From: Chloroflexota bacterium
Lineage (GTDB): Bacteria; Chloroflexota; Dormibacteria; CF-121
Assembly (NCBI GenBank): GCA_005880605.1
Contig: VBIS01000114.1
Coordinates: 4,308-30,747 of the forward strand
Length of the DNA: 26,440 nucleotides
Direction: 5' to 3'
Below the pieces are notes generated by a model. It searched no databases. It had not been told where the DNA came from and saw nothing but the letters and a program-made list of their open reading frames with translations. The position numbers and the translations under genes were made by a program. Positions 8,473-15,805 of the stretch are shown one piece after another; positions within the stretch are counted from its first letter, which is position 1; every line of letters starts with the position of its first letter.

Positions 8473-8733
8473 ATGGCACACAAGAAAGGCGCAGGCAGCT
8501 CACGCAACGGACGCGACAGCGTCGGCCAGCGGCTGGGCATGAAGACGGGTGCGGGCCAGGCGGTCAGCGCCGGCACCATCCTGCTTCGCCAGCGAGGCAC
8601 GGCGATCTTTCCCGGGACGAACGTGGGGATGGGGCGCGATCACACCCTCTTCGCTCTCGTCGCTGGGGTGGTTCGCTTCGAGCGCACGGGTCACGGGCGC
8701 AAGAAAGTCTCGGTCCTGGCCGAAGCCGTTTAG
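8473..8733 (+). CDS. rpmA: Ribosomal protein bL27
   Basis: 86-residue large-subunit ribosomal protein located near the peptidyl transferase centre. The sequence is canonical from MAHKKGAGSSRNGRDS through GTNVGMGRDHTLFAL to the basic C-terminus. The N-terminus starts directly with MAHKKG, with no Firmicutes-type cleavable extension. An AAGGAG Shine-Dalgarno sequence lies within the last codons of rplU, eight bases before the ATG, which indicates cotranslation with bL21. The obgE gene follows after 34 nt, the standard order in most bacteria. Confidence 0.97.
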   Translation: MAHKKGAGSSRNGRDSVGQRLGMKTGAGQAVSAGTILLRQRGTAIFPGTNVGMGRDHTLFALVAGVVRFERTGHGRKKVSVLAEAV

Positions 8734-8767
8734 TCCTCGGCCGTCCGGGCGCTGATCACGCTCGCTG

Positions 8768-10048
8768 ATGTTCACTGACCGGGTCAAGGTCTTCGTCAAG
8801 GCCGGCGATGGTGGGGGCGGGCAATTGAGCTTCCGGCGCGAGAAATTCGTGCCGCGTGGAGGTCCGGACGGGGGAAACGGCGGTCGCGGCGGCAATGTCG
8901 TGCTCGAAGTCTCGCGGCAGCTCAACTCCTTGCAGGACTATCGCTTCAAGCACCACTTCGCCGCCGAGCGCGGCGGGAAGGGCGGCGGCAGCCGGCGCCA
9001 CGGTAAGGACGCGGCCGACGTCGTGCTGCAGGTTCCACCGGGCACGCTGGTCAAAGACGAGGAGGGGAAGACCCTGGCCGACCTGGTCGCGGACCGGCAG
9101 CGGTTGGTCGTGGCGCGTGGCGGGCGGGGCGGGCGGGGCAATGCCAGCTTCAAGACATCGACCCGGCAAACCCCGCGCTTCGCTGAGCTCGGCGAGCCTG
9201 GCGAATCCCGCTGGTTGTGGCTCGAGCTCAAACTGATCGCCGACGTCGGCCTGGTCGGCCTCCCCAATGCCGGTAAGTCGACGCTCCTCTCCGTCGCGAG
9301 CGCTGCTCGCCCGAAGATCGCGGATTACCCGTTCACCACCCTCGAACCCGTGCTGGGTGTGGTCGAGCTGGCCGATGACGCCAGCTTCGTGCTGGCCGAC
9401 CTCCCGGGCCTGATCGAGGGTGCGGCTGAAGGCGCCGGGCTCGGCCTGCAGTTCCTGCGTCACGTCGAGCGGACCCGGGCCCTGATCCACGTGATCGACG
9501 CCAGCTCCGGCGATCAGCAGAAACTCTGGAACGACTATCAGCAGGTGCGCACCGAATTGAAGAAATACAGCGCAGCCCTGGCGCGGCGTCCCCAGTTGAT
9601 CGCCCTCAGCAAGATGGACGCGGTGACCGACGCCGCGGACGTCGTTGCCTTCCGGCAGCGGCTGGTGAAGCTGCGCCGGCGAACCTTCCCGATTTCCGCC
9701 ATCACCGGCGACGGCGTGCAGGACCTGCTCTGGGCGACGCACCGGACACTCGAACGCCGCCACGATAAGGTCGCGACCGAGCCACTGCCGGCGCTGAAGG
9801 TCTACCGCGGGCCAACCACCGCCGATCCCTTTACCATCGAGCCGGTCGAGGGGGGCTTCCGTGTGTCGGGGGATCAGCTGGAACGGCTGCTGGCGATGAC
9901 CGATATGACCAACCCGGAGGGATTGGCGCATTTTCAGCGCATGCTCGACCGCTGGGGGCTGAACGACGCGCTTGCCCGCCATGGCGCTCGCGGTGGGGAG
10001 ACGGTGCGGATCTCCGAGGTGGAATTTCTGTACGACCCGGAGCGCTGA
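8768..10048 (+). CDS. obgE: Obg family GTPase
   Basis: Ribosome-associated GTPase involved in 50S maturation and stress control. 426 residues with three domains: the glycine-rich Obg fold (1-158, with repeated GDGGGG and GGPDGGNGG), the G domain (G1 GLPNAGKS at 164-171, switch TT at 190-191, G3 DLPG at 211-214, and G4 written SKMD rather than NKxD), and a C-terminal OCT domain (about 345-426, with DPFTIEP and a WGLNDALARHGARGG-like end). Length and domain order are typical. ATG 8768 begins the conserved MFTDRVKVFVKAGDGG. The bases just before the start resemble the end of the dispersed repeat seen upstream of the prenyltransferase gene. nadD starts 2 nt after the stop. Confidence 0.96.
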   Translation: MFTDRVKVFVKAGDGGGGQLSFRREKFVPRGGPDGGNGGRGGNVVLEVSRQLNSLQDYRFKHHFAAERGGKGGGSRRHGKDAADVVLQVPPGTLVKDEEGKTLADLVADRQRLVVARGGRGGRGNASFKTSTRQTPRFAELGEPGESRWLWLELKLIADVGLVGLPNAGKSTLLSVASAARPKIADYPFTTLEPVLGVVELADDASFVLADLPGLIEGAAEGAGLGLQFLRHVERTRALIHVIDASSGDQQKLWNDYQQVRTELKKYSAALARRPQLIALSKMDAVTDAADVVAFRQRLVKLRRRTFPISAITGDGVQDLLWATHRTLERRHDKVATEPLPALKVYRGPTTADPFTIEPVEGGFRVSGDQLERLLAMTDMTNPEGLAHFQRMLDRWGLNDALARHGARGGETVRISEVEFLYDPER

Positions 10049-10050
10049 AG

Positions 10051-10668
10051 GTGACCGGCATTATGGGAGGGACCTTTGATCCAGTACACAACGGGCACCT
10101 GGCGGCGGCCCGCCAGCTGCGCGACCTCGCCGGCCTCGATCAGGTCTGGCTGATGCCGAATGCGACGCCGCCCCATCGCACCGCCGCGCCGGTCGCGAGT
10201 GCGGACGACCGGCTACGGATGGTGCAGCTCGCCGTCGACTCAGAGCCAGGGCTCGCGCCCTCAGCCCTCGAAGTCGACCGCGGCGGCATCTCCTACACGA
10301 TCGACACGGTTCGCGAGCTCGCGCGCGCGTTTCCGGGCCGGCCGTTCGTCATCCTGCTGGGGTCGGATGCCGCGCTCCAGATTCGCGGCTGGCACGAGGC
10401 CGATGCGCTGCTCGACGAGGCGCGCTTCGTGATCTTCAATCGCCCCGAAACCACCCTGGCACCGCAGACCCTCCACGAGCTCGGCTTCGAACCCACGCGG
10501 ACCCAGATCCTCCACCTCGACACGCCCGCGATCGCCGCCCACCAGGTCCGCGATCGCCTCGCCCGAGGGGCCGCGATCGACGACCTGGTGCCGGCCGCCG
10601 TTGCCGATTACATCCGGACGCACCGCCTCTATCACTCAGCGAGCCCCGGCGTGGAAAGGCGAGCGTGA
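10051..10668 (+). CDS. nadD: Nicotinate-nucleotide adenylyltransferase
   Basis: Transfers AMP to nicotinate mononucleotide in NAD biosynthesis. 205 residues; GTG start. The nucleotidyltransferase motif GGTFDPVHNGHL is at the N-terminus, followed by WLMPNATPPH, the substrate-loop ILLGSDAALQIRGWHEADAL, and the late block LVPAAVADYIRTHRLY. The usual second nucleotide-binding motif ISSTxxR reads IAAHQVR here, so both serines and the threonine are replaced. This is unusual, though Arg is kept. The last residues (about SASPGVERRA) are encoded by dispersed repeat R1, so the C-terminus lies in recruited repeat DNA. The position between obgE and rsfS is the common bacterial order. Confidence 0.93.
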   Translation: MTGIMGGTFDPVHNGHLAAARQLRDLAGLDQVWLMPNATPPHRTAAPVASADDRLRMVQLAVDSEPGLAPSALEVDRGGISYTIDTVRELARAFPGRPFVILLGSDAALQIRGWHEADALLDEARFVIFNRPETTLAPQTLHELGFEPTRTQILHLDTPAIAAHQVRDRLARGAAIDDLVPAAVADYIRTHRLYHSASPGVERRA

Positions 10669-10700
10669 CGTCATCGAGCCCCGGCGTGGAAGGGCGAGCG
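10641..10700. repeat. Tandem pair of a 25-bp dispersed repeat (R1, R2)
   Basis: Two copies of a 25-base core beginning GAGCCCCGGCGTGGAA and ending GGCGAGCG lie at 10641-10665 and 10676-10700, 35 bases apart and differing at one base. A third copy (R3), one mismatch from R1, lies at 14834-14858. R1 overlaps the nadD 3' end; R2 fills the gap before rsfS. Confidence 0.85.
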
Positions 10701-10723
10701 CGATAACTGGGATAATTAGGGCA

Positions 10724-11164
10724 GTGACCCCCCTTCAGCTCAGCCGGCTCATCGCGGATGCGGCGGACGAGAAGAAGGCGCGGGGCATCGTGCGGCTGGA
10801 TATCCGGCAGAAGAGCACGATCGCCGATTATTTCGTGATCTGCGAGGGCGATACGGACCGGCAGGTGCGCGCCATCACCGATTCGATCATCGAGGCCTGC
10901 AAGGCGAAGGGGGTGCGGCCGTTGCGCACCGCCGGCTATGACGATGGGTCGTGGGTGGTGCTCGACTACGCCAGCGTCATCGTTCACGTCTTCCTTCCGG
11001 GCGAGCGGTCGTATTACGACCTCGAGTCGCTCTGGAAGGGGCCGGCCCGCAAGGCCGCCCTGGCCAGTGGCGGGAACGGCGCGAAGAAGGCACCGACGAA
11101 AGAACGCGCCAAGCCCGCGAAAAAGCCGGCCCGGCCGACCAGACGGCGCATCCGCTCGGCGTAG
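10724..11164 (+). CDS. rsfS: Ribosomal silencing factor RsfS
   Basis: Binds bL14 on the large subunit and blocks subunit joining. From GTG 10724 the product is 146 residues, beginning MTPLQLSRLIADAADEKKA, which fits the family N-terminus. An ATG 123 nt upstream is in frame but would translate repeat R1/R2 and overlap nadD, so it is rejected. Conserved blocks: DYFVICEG (about 36-43), RQVRAI, GYDDGSWVVLDYASVIVHVF (about 70-89) and a YYDLESLW end near residue 100. A Lys/Ala/Arg-rich tail of about 40 residues follows the family core. It is the last gene of the L21-L27-Obg-NadD-RsfS cluster. Confidence 0.94.
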   Translation: MTPLQLSRLIADAADEKKARGIVRLDIRQKSTIADYFVICEGDTDRQVRAITDSIIEACKAKGVRPLRTAGYDDGSWVVLDYASVIVHVFLPGERSYYDLESLWKGPARKAALASGGNGAKKAPTKERAKPAKKPARPTRRRIRSA

Positions 11165-11175
11165 CGCCCCACCCT

Positions 11176-11198
11176 GCCCTCCCCCAGAGGGGGAGGGC
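11176..11198. repeat. Perfect GC-rich hairpin after rsfS
   Basis: GCCCTCCCCC pairs over ten bases with GGGGGAGGGC across a three-base AGA loop, starting 12 nt after the rsfS stop. The stem is strong enough to act as a transcription terminator, but no T-run follows. The sequence and its C-rich leader match the element inside rplU at 8362-8384, so it is more likely a dispersed palindromic repeat, perhaps with 3'-end stabilising activity. Confidence 0.65.
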
Positions 11199-11317
11199 AC
11201 ATGAGGCTTGCCGATCTCGAGGGGCCCCCCTGAAGTTGTGCATCCAGTCCGAAGGCCGCCACTAAGGCTGTGGGATAATAGCTTCCGTCCCGCTAACTTA
11301 GGGCGTGGCGCACGAAC

Positions 11318-12943
11318 ATGGGCCCGAAAACACCCCTCGCCCCACCCCATCCCCACGTCACGGTCGACGATGTGTGGCGCGGCGCCCTACCGGAGGGCAC
11401 GCAACTGGTGGCGGGGAATGCCGGGACCCGACGCGAGGTGGTGTGGTGCACGACGCTGCGCGCCCGGCAGCCCGCCTTTACGCCGCTGCGCGGCGGCGAG
11501 CTGCTGCTGATCGATCCGCAGGTGCTGAGCGCGGTCGACGCGCGCCTCACGCTCGCCCGCCTGCTGGACTCGCTCGCCGGGCAGGGGGTGGCCGGCGCCG
11601 CCGTCCTCGGTCGCGTCTCGCCCGAGGCGCGGCGGGCGGCCGAGACGCACGCCTTGCCGCTGTTCGCACTGCCGGGCACCCTGCCACTCGACCAGGTCGA
11701 GCAGCAGGTGTTGCGCTTCATCGTCGACGAGCGGGCCCAGCTCCACGAGCGCGCCCAGGACCTGCACCGGCAGCTGAGCGAGCTGGCGCTGGCGGGACGC
11801 GGGCTGCCGGCTCTGCTGGCCCGGCTCCACGAGCTGACCGGCGTGCCGGTGGTGCTCGAGCGCGACTCGGGCCTCGACTATGTCGGCGGCGGCCGGCTCG
11901 CCGAAAGTGCGGCCGCGCTGATCGCCCAGGAGCGCCCCGCCCTGGAAGAGTGGCTGCGGGAGGTTCCCCTCAGTGCCTTCGATCCGCCGGTCGCCCTGCG
12001 GCCGCTGGCGCAGGGCCAGGCGCGGCTGATCGCCCCCATCATGGTGCAGGGGAGCATCGCCGGCTTCCTCTCGCTGTTGGGCTCGGACGGCGAGCTGGGG
12101 GAGCTGCACCGGCTGGCGGTCGGGCGCGCGGCGCATGCCTGCGCCATCGAGTTGGTTCGCGCCCGTGCCGCGCGTGATGCCCGCGACGAGGTTGAGGAAG
12201 AGTTGCTCGACGTGCTCACCGCGGGCCGTCCCGGCACCCATCAGGCGGCCCGCGAACGCGCCAAACGCAAAGGCTTCGACGTCGATGCCAATTACCTGGT
12301 GATCGCGGCCGAGCCGGCGGAGCCCGGGCTGGCGCCCAGGATCCGGGCGGCCTGGGAGCGCCAGCTGGCGACCATGCGGCTCAGCGCCCTGGTGCGGGAG
12401 CGCGGCGAGGCAACCCTGGCGCTGGTGAGCCTCGCCGGGCGGCGGGCACCCGACCCGCGATCCGTCGTGGATCACCTGCACCGTGCCGCCCGCGGCACCG
12501 TCAACACTCCGGTGGCGCTCGGCTACGGCGGCGTTCGCTCGGGCGCGAGCGAGGTCGCAGCGGGGGCCCGGGAGGCGGAGCAAGCCTTGACCATGGGCCG
12601 CCGCCTCTTCGGTCCGGACAGCGCGACCGCGTTCAACGATCTCGGCCTCTATCGCCTGCTCTACGCCCTGCAACCACTGCCCGAGATGCGAGCCTTTCGC
12701 GACGATGCGCTGGCACGTCTGCGGGCGAAGGATCGTGCCGGCGTGCTGTTGCAGACGCTCGGCGCGTACCTGGCGACCAACGGGAGCCCGACCGACGCGG
12801 CGGACCGCCTCCACCTGCATCGCAACACCGTGCTCTACCGTCTGGGGCGGATCGAGGACCTCCTCGGGGTCGACCTGCGCAACGCCGAAGTCCGGCTCTC
12901 GCTACACCTGGCGCTGAAGATCGGTGAGGTGCTCGAGCCTTAG
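11318..12943 (+). CDS. PucR/CdaR-family transcriptional regulator
   Basis: 541 residues with the order typical of PucR-type regulators. The N-terminal PucR domain (about 12-140) contains TTLRARQPAFTPLRGGELLLID; a central GAF-like/CdaR GGDEF-like region (about 165-420) follows; the C-terminal PucR-type helix-turn-helix (about 475-535) holds NGSPTDAADRLHLHRNTVLYRL and IEDLLGVDL. Family members control catabolic genes for purines, amino acids or sugar acids, often as activators of neighbouring genes; no catabolic target is visible here. The start at 11318 is the first ATG in frame and has no clear ribosome-binding site. It converges on the SGNH hydrolase gene, with only 17 nt between the two stops and no terminator hairpin between them. 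Confidence 0.88.
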   Translation: MGPKTPLAPPHPHVTVDDVWRGALPEGTQLVAGNAGTRREVVWCTTLRARQPAFTPLRGGELLLIDPQVLSAVDARLTLARLLDSLAGQGVAGAAVLGRVSPEARRAAETHALPLFALPGTLPLDQVEQQVLRFIVDERAQLHERAQDLHRQLSELALAGRGLPALLARLHELTGVPVVLERDSGLDYVGGGRLAESAAALIAQERPALEEWLREVPLSAFDPPVALRPLAQGQARLIAPIMVQGSIAGFLSLLGSDGELGELHRLAVGRAAHACAIELVRARAARDARDEVEEELLDVLTAGRPGTHQAARERAKRKGFDVDANYLVIAAEPAEPGLAPRIRAAWERQLATMRLSALVRERGEATLALVSLAGRRAPDPRSVVDHLHRAARGTVNTPVALGYGGVRSGASEVAAGAREAEQALTMGRRLFGPDSATAFNDLGLYRLLYALQPLPEMRAFRDDALARLRAKDRAGVLLQTLGAYLATNGSPTDAADRLHLHRNTVLYRLGRIEDLLGVDLRNAEVRLSLHLALKIGEVLEP

Positions 12944-12960
12944 ACGTCTCGCGGGGCTCG

Positions 12961-13725
12961 CTATTGCGGCCGAGTGCGGATCACGTCCGGGATCTGCGAC
13001 ACCGACGGCAGTGGACCGACCACGGGTGCCGGCCCGGCACCCAGCGCCGAGAGCACGGCCGCGGCGATCGCCGCGTGTCCCTGGTCGCCCGGATGGAACC
13101 AGTCGGTGCGGCCGAGATAACTCGAGCCGCCATCGCTGGCGTGGAAGTCGTTGACCGCGTAGAAGCCATTCAGGGTCACGAAGGTCGCGCCGTGCCGCTC
13201 GCAGGTTTGCGCGATGATGGCGTCGACCGCGGTCGAGGGCAGCCAGCTGCCGATGCAGAGGACGCGGGTGTGCGGGCTCGAGACGCCGCTGACGATCGCC
13301 TCGTACTGCGCCGCAAAGGTATCGAGTGGGGTGTTGAAGCCGGCGTCGTTGGTGCCGAGCTCGATGGTGACCAGTGCCGGATGGGCCGCCTGGATGGCGC
13401 CCAGCTGCGGCAGCGCCCAGGCCGCCTTTGCCCCGCTACGCGCCACCAGGTTGAGCGACATCCCGAGCTTGTCCGCCACCAACGCCGGAAAGGTCCCGTC
13501 CTGCGCGATCGCAAATCGGCCGGCGCTGATGCTGTCGCCGAGGGCGACGTAGACCTTGCCCTGCAAGCCCTGCGTATCCGCCCCGGCGTGCGCGCCAAGC
13601 ACCTCGCTGGGGGCCATCGCTGGGCCCTTCGCACCCGGTTCGCCAACGGCGAGCAGGACGACCACGATCCAAATTAGATATGTCACGACCCTCGGGGTGC
13701 GCGACGGCAACGCCGTTGACCCCAT
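12961..13725 (-). CDS. Secreted or membrane-anchored SGNH/GDSL hydrolase
   Basis: 254 residues. A hydrophobic N-terminal segment (about 14-30) is a signal peptide or anchor, so the enzyme acts outside the membrane. The catalytic blocks of SGNH esterases/lipases are visible: block I VALGDSISAG (nucleophile Ser in GDS, about residue 64), block III ELGTNDAG (GxND, about 122-129) and block V DWFHPGDQGHAAIA (catalytic Asp and His in DxxHP). Family members remove acyl groups from lipids, glycans or small molecules; the substrate is unknown. ATG 13725 has AGGAGG directly against it, so an in-frame GTG at about 13686 is an alternative start. It is the last gene of the minus-strand terpenoid operon, 63 nt after the prenyltransferase stop, which makes an acyl-terpenoid or envelope role possible (inference). 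Confidence 0.85.
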   Translation of the reverse strand: MGSTALPSRTPRVVTYLIWIVVVLLAVGEPGAKGPAMAPSEVLGAHAGADTQGLQGKVYVALGDSISAGRFAIAQDGTFPALVADKLGMSLNLVARSGAKAAWALPQLGAIQAAHPALVTIELGTNDAGFNTPLDTFAAQYEAIVSGVSSPHTRVLCIGSWLPSTAVDAIIAQTCERHGATFVTLNGFYAVNDFHASDGGSSYLGRTDWFHPGDQGHAAIAAAVLSALGAGPAPVVGPLPSVSQIPDVIRTRPQ

Positions 13726-13788
13726 CCTCCTGCGTCTATTCTGCCAGCCGGGCCGGGCCGGCGCCCTACGCGAACGTCGGTCACGCCG

Positions 13789-14829
13789 TTAGACCAGTCC
13801 CGACTCCAGCGTAGTGACCATCTCGGCCAGTGCCCGGACGGCCCAGTTTGGACGGTCAGTCATGCCGAACAGTTCCAGGCGCGCCTCGGCGAGATGCTCG
13901 GCCGCCTGGCGGCGGCAAATCGCCTGCGCGCTCGACTGCGTGATGATGGCGCGGGCGGTCTCCATCTCGCTGGAGGTGAACTTGGCGCGCGTCAGCAGCG
14001 ACCGAAGCACGCGTCGGTTGCCGGCGGCGCCGCCTTTCAGGGCCACCAGCGTCGGCAGCGTCTTCTTGCCGTTTTTCAGGTCGCTACCCACCGGCTTGCC
14101 GGTCTGGCTAGTCGACCCCCAGACCCCGAGGATGTCGTCGATCACCTGGAATGCAATCCCGAGGTGGTAGCCGAACTTGCCCGCCTTGTCCAAGGACGCA
14201 TCGCCGACGCCGGCGGCCAGGCCGCCCAGCCGGGCGGCGCACTCGAAGAGCGCCGCGGTCTTCAGCCCCACCATCTCCATGTACTCGTCGACCGAAACGT
14301 CGACCCGCTGCTCGAATTGCAGGTCGAGCACCTGGCCGCGGCAGAGCGCGAGCATCGAGTCGGTCAGAAGGAGCAGCGCCGGTCGCGTTCGATCGGCGTA
14401 GCGCGCCGGCAGCAGGTCGATGACCGCGCGTGTGACCAACGCCTCCAGCGCGGCGCCGGCATTGATCGCCTGGCCAAGGCCCCAGACTTTCCAGACGGTC
14501 GGCCGTCCGCGGCGCAACTCGTCATGGTCCTGGACGTCATCGAAAACGAGCGAGAAGTTGTGTGCGAGCTCCACGGCGACCGCCGCCCACATCGCATCGG
14601 CATAGCGTTTCCCGAACGCCTCGCAGGTCAGCAGCGCGAGGTTCGCCCGAAGCCGCTTGCCGGGTCGCTCGCCCGCCTTGCGCAGGCCGAGGTGGTACTG
14701 CACCATTTCCGTCAGGAGGGAACTCTGACTGGACCCGACCCGCTGCGAGAGCCGCGACAGCTCGCGGTCCAGCGCCTGGTTCATCGCCTGCAGCCGGTCG
14801 GTGCGGCTGGCAAAGGTCTTGGTTTTCAT
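13789..14829 (-). CDS. Polyprenyl (probable geranylgeranyl) diphosphate synthase
   Basis: 346-residue trans-isoprenyl diphosphate synthase, chain-elongating IPP onto allylic diphosphates. First Asp-rich motif DDVQD at 97-101 (followed by HDELRRGRPTVW); second motif DDILG at 231-235 in FQVIDDILGVWG, the DDxLGxWG form common in actinobacterial enzymes; PGKRLR at 56-61 binds IPP, and GSDLKNGKKTLP follows. Phe92 lies five residues before the first Asp motif, the position whose Phe sets C20 length in archaeal-type GGPP synthases, so GGPP is the likely product (inference). This matches the two diterpene-type cyclase genes upstream in the operon. ATG 14829 lies directly at the end of dispersed repeat R3; no clear Shine-Dalgarno sequence is seen. 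Length is complete. Confidence 0.9.
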   Translation of the reverse strand: MKTKTFASRTDRLQAMNQALDRELSRLSQRVGSSQSSLLTEMVQYHLGLRKAGERPGKRLRANLALLTCEAFGKRYADAMWAAVAVELAHNFSLVFDDVQDHDELRRGRPTVWKVWGLGQAINAGAALEALVTRAVIDLLPARYADRTRPALLLLTDSMLALCRGQVLDLQFEQRVDVSVDEYMEMVGLKTAALFECAARLGGLAAGVGDASLDKAGKFGYHLGIAFQVIDDILGVWGSTSQTGKPVGSDLKNGKKTLPTLVALKGGAAGNRRVLRSLLTRAKFTSSEMETARAIITQSSAQAICRRQAAEHLAEARLELFGMTDRPNWAVRALAEMVTTLESGLV

Positions 14830-14833
14830 CAGC

Positions 14834-14858
14834 GAGCCCCGGTGTGGAAAGGCGAGCG
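14834..14858. repeat. Dispersed repeat copy R3 between IPP isomerase and prenyltransferase genes
   Basis: 25-base core nearly identical to R1 at 10641-10665 (one C/T difference), same orientation on the plus strand. It fills most of the 31-nt gap between the fni stop and the prenyltransferase ATG and so forms that gene's translation initiation region. Confidence 0.8.
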
Positions 14859-14860
14859 TG

Positions 14861-15802
14861 TCATCGCGTTTCGACGGGTGGCGTGGTCTTGAGCGCGGCG
14901 ATCGAAGCTGCCCCGGCACAAAACATGGCGACCCGCAGCTGCCAGGCGAAGCCGTCGAGCAAGCGGCGGACGGACTCTTCGCCCTCGGTCGCGGCGGCGA
15001 GCACGGCGTGCGCGAAGCCGGTCAGGTCGGCGCCGAGGCCGAGCGCCTTGGCGGCGTCGAGCCCGTGCTTCAGGCCGCCGCTCGCGATCAGCGGCAGCTG
15101 CGGTGCGGCGCGGTGAGTGGCGATCAGCGCCTCGGCCGCGATGGCGGCCACGCCCGCGCCCGCCAGCAGTCCCGCGGTTCGCGCCGAGATGCCACAGCCG
15201 ACCTCCTTGACGATCACCGGGACCGGCAGTTCGCGGCAGAGGGTCGCGATCTTCTCGATCAACCCCCGGAAGTTGTGGTCGCCTTCGGGCTGGAGCGCCT
15301 CCTGCAACGGATTGAGGTGCAGCACCAGCGCGTCGGCGCCGATCATCTCGATCGCTTCCAAGGCCTGCTCCTTGCGCATGCCGTAGTTGAGCTGGACCGC
15401 GCCCAGGTTGGCGAAGAGGAGGACGTCGGGGGCCACGCCGCGCACCTGGTAGGTGGCGCGCAAGTCCTTGTGCGTGATGCCCGCTCGCTGCGAGCCGACG
15501 CCGAAGGCGATCCCGACGGATTGCGCGACCAGCGCCAGGCGGCGGTTAATGTCGCCGGCGGCGTGGGCGCCACCGGTCATGCTCGAGATCAGGAACGGCA
15601 GCTTGAGCGGCTTGCCCAGGAAGCTGCTCGTCAGGTCGATGGCGTCGAGGTCAAGCTCGGGAAGGGCCTCGTGCGAAAAGGCAAAGCGCTCGAAGCCGGC
15701 GCTGCGGGTGGACTGCACCGAGGCTTCGAGGGAAAGACGCAGGTGCTCGAGCTTGCGCTGGGCGATCTTCGAAAGGGGATGACGGTTGGCGTCGAGGGCC
15801 AT
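14861..15802 (-). CDS. fni: Type 2 isopentenyl-diphosphate delta-isomerase with an apparent internal deletion
   Basis: FMN- and NADPH-dependent enzyme interconverting IPP and DMAPP, supplying the prenyltransferase next door. 313 residues. Family blocks: RKxEHLRL at 16-23, PFLISSMTGGAH at 69-80, HLNPLQEALQPEGD at 162-175 (catalytic Gln and Mg-binding Glu), VKEVGCGIS at 198-206, ASGGLKHGLDAAKAL at 240-254. After AGVAAI (216-221) the family normally has an IDVxGxGGTSW FMN-phosphate loop and an FADWGIPT block; here the sequence jumps straight to AEALIATH. About 40 residues are missing in frame, compared with typical lengths of about 330-370. The gene is either inactive or the assembly is short here. 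ATG 15802 lies 3 nt after the upstream stop, with an AGG about 6 nt before it. Confidence 0.88.
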   Translation of the reverse strand: MALDANRHPLSKIAQRKLEHLRLSLEASVQSTRSAGFERFAFSHEALPELDLDAIDLTSSFLGKPLKLPFLISSMTGGAHAAGDINRRLALVAQSVGIAFGVGSQRAGITHKDLRATYQVRGVAPDVLLFANLGAVQLNYGMRKEQALEAIEMIGADALVLHLNPLQEALQPEGDHNFRGLIEKIATLCRELPVPVIVKEVGCGISARTAGLLAGAGVAAIAAEALIATHRAAPQLPLIASGGLKHGLDAAKALGLGADLTGFAHAVLAAATEGEESVRRLLDGFAWQLRVAMFCAGAASIAALKTTPPVETR

Positions 15803-15805
15803 GAC

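Noticed and set aside
10641..10700. CRISPR array from the R1/R2 repeats
   Set aside because: Only two adjacent copies with a 10-base gap and a third copy kilobases away; no regular spacers or cas genes.
10601..10723. Earlier in-frame ATG for RsfS
   Set aside because: Would translate the nadD end and the R1/R2 repeats; the conserved RsfS N-terminus starts at GTG 10724.
11176..11198. Rho-independent terminator after rsfS
   Set aside because: Strong hairpin but no T-run, and the same palindrome is translated inside rplU, so it is treated as a repeat.
11387..12820. Minus-strand 477-codon frame opposite the PucR regulator
   Set aside because: Composition is low in hydrophobic residues and without motifs; the plus strand encodes a well-formed PucR protein.
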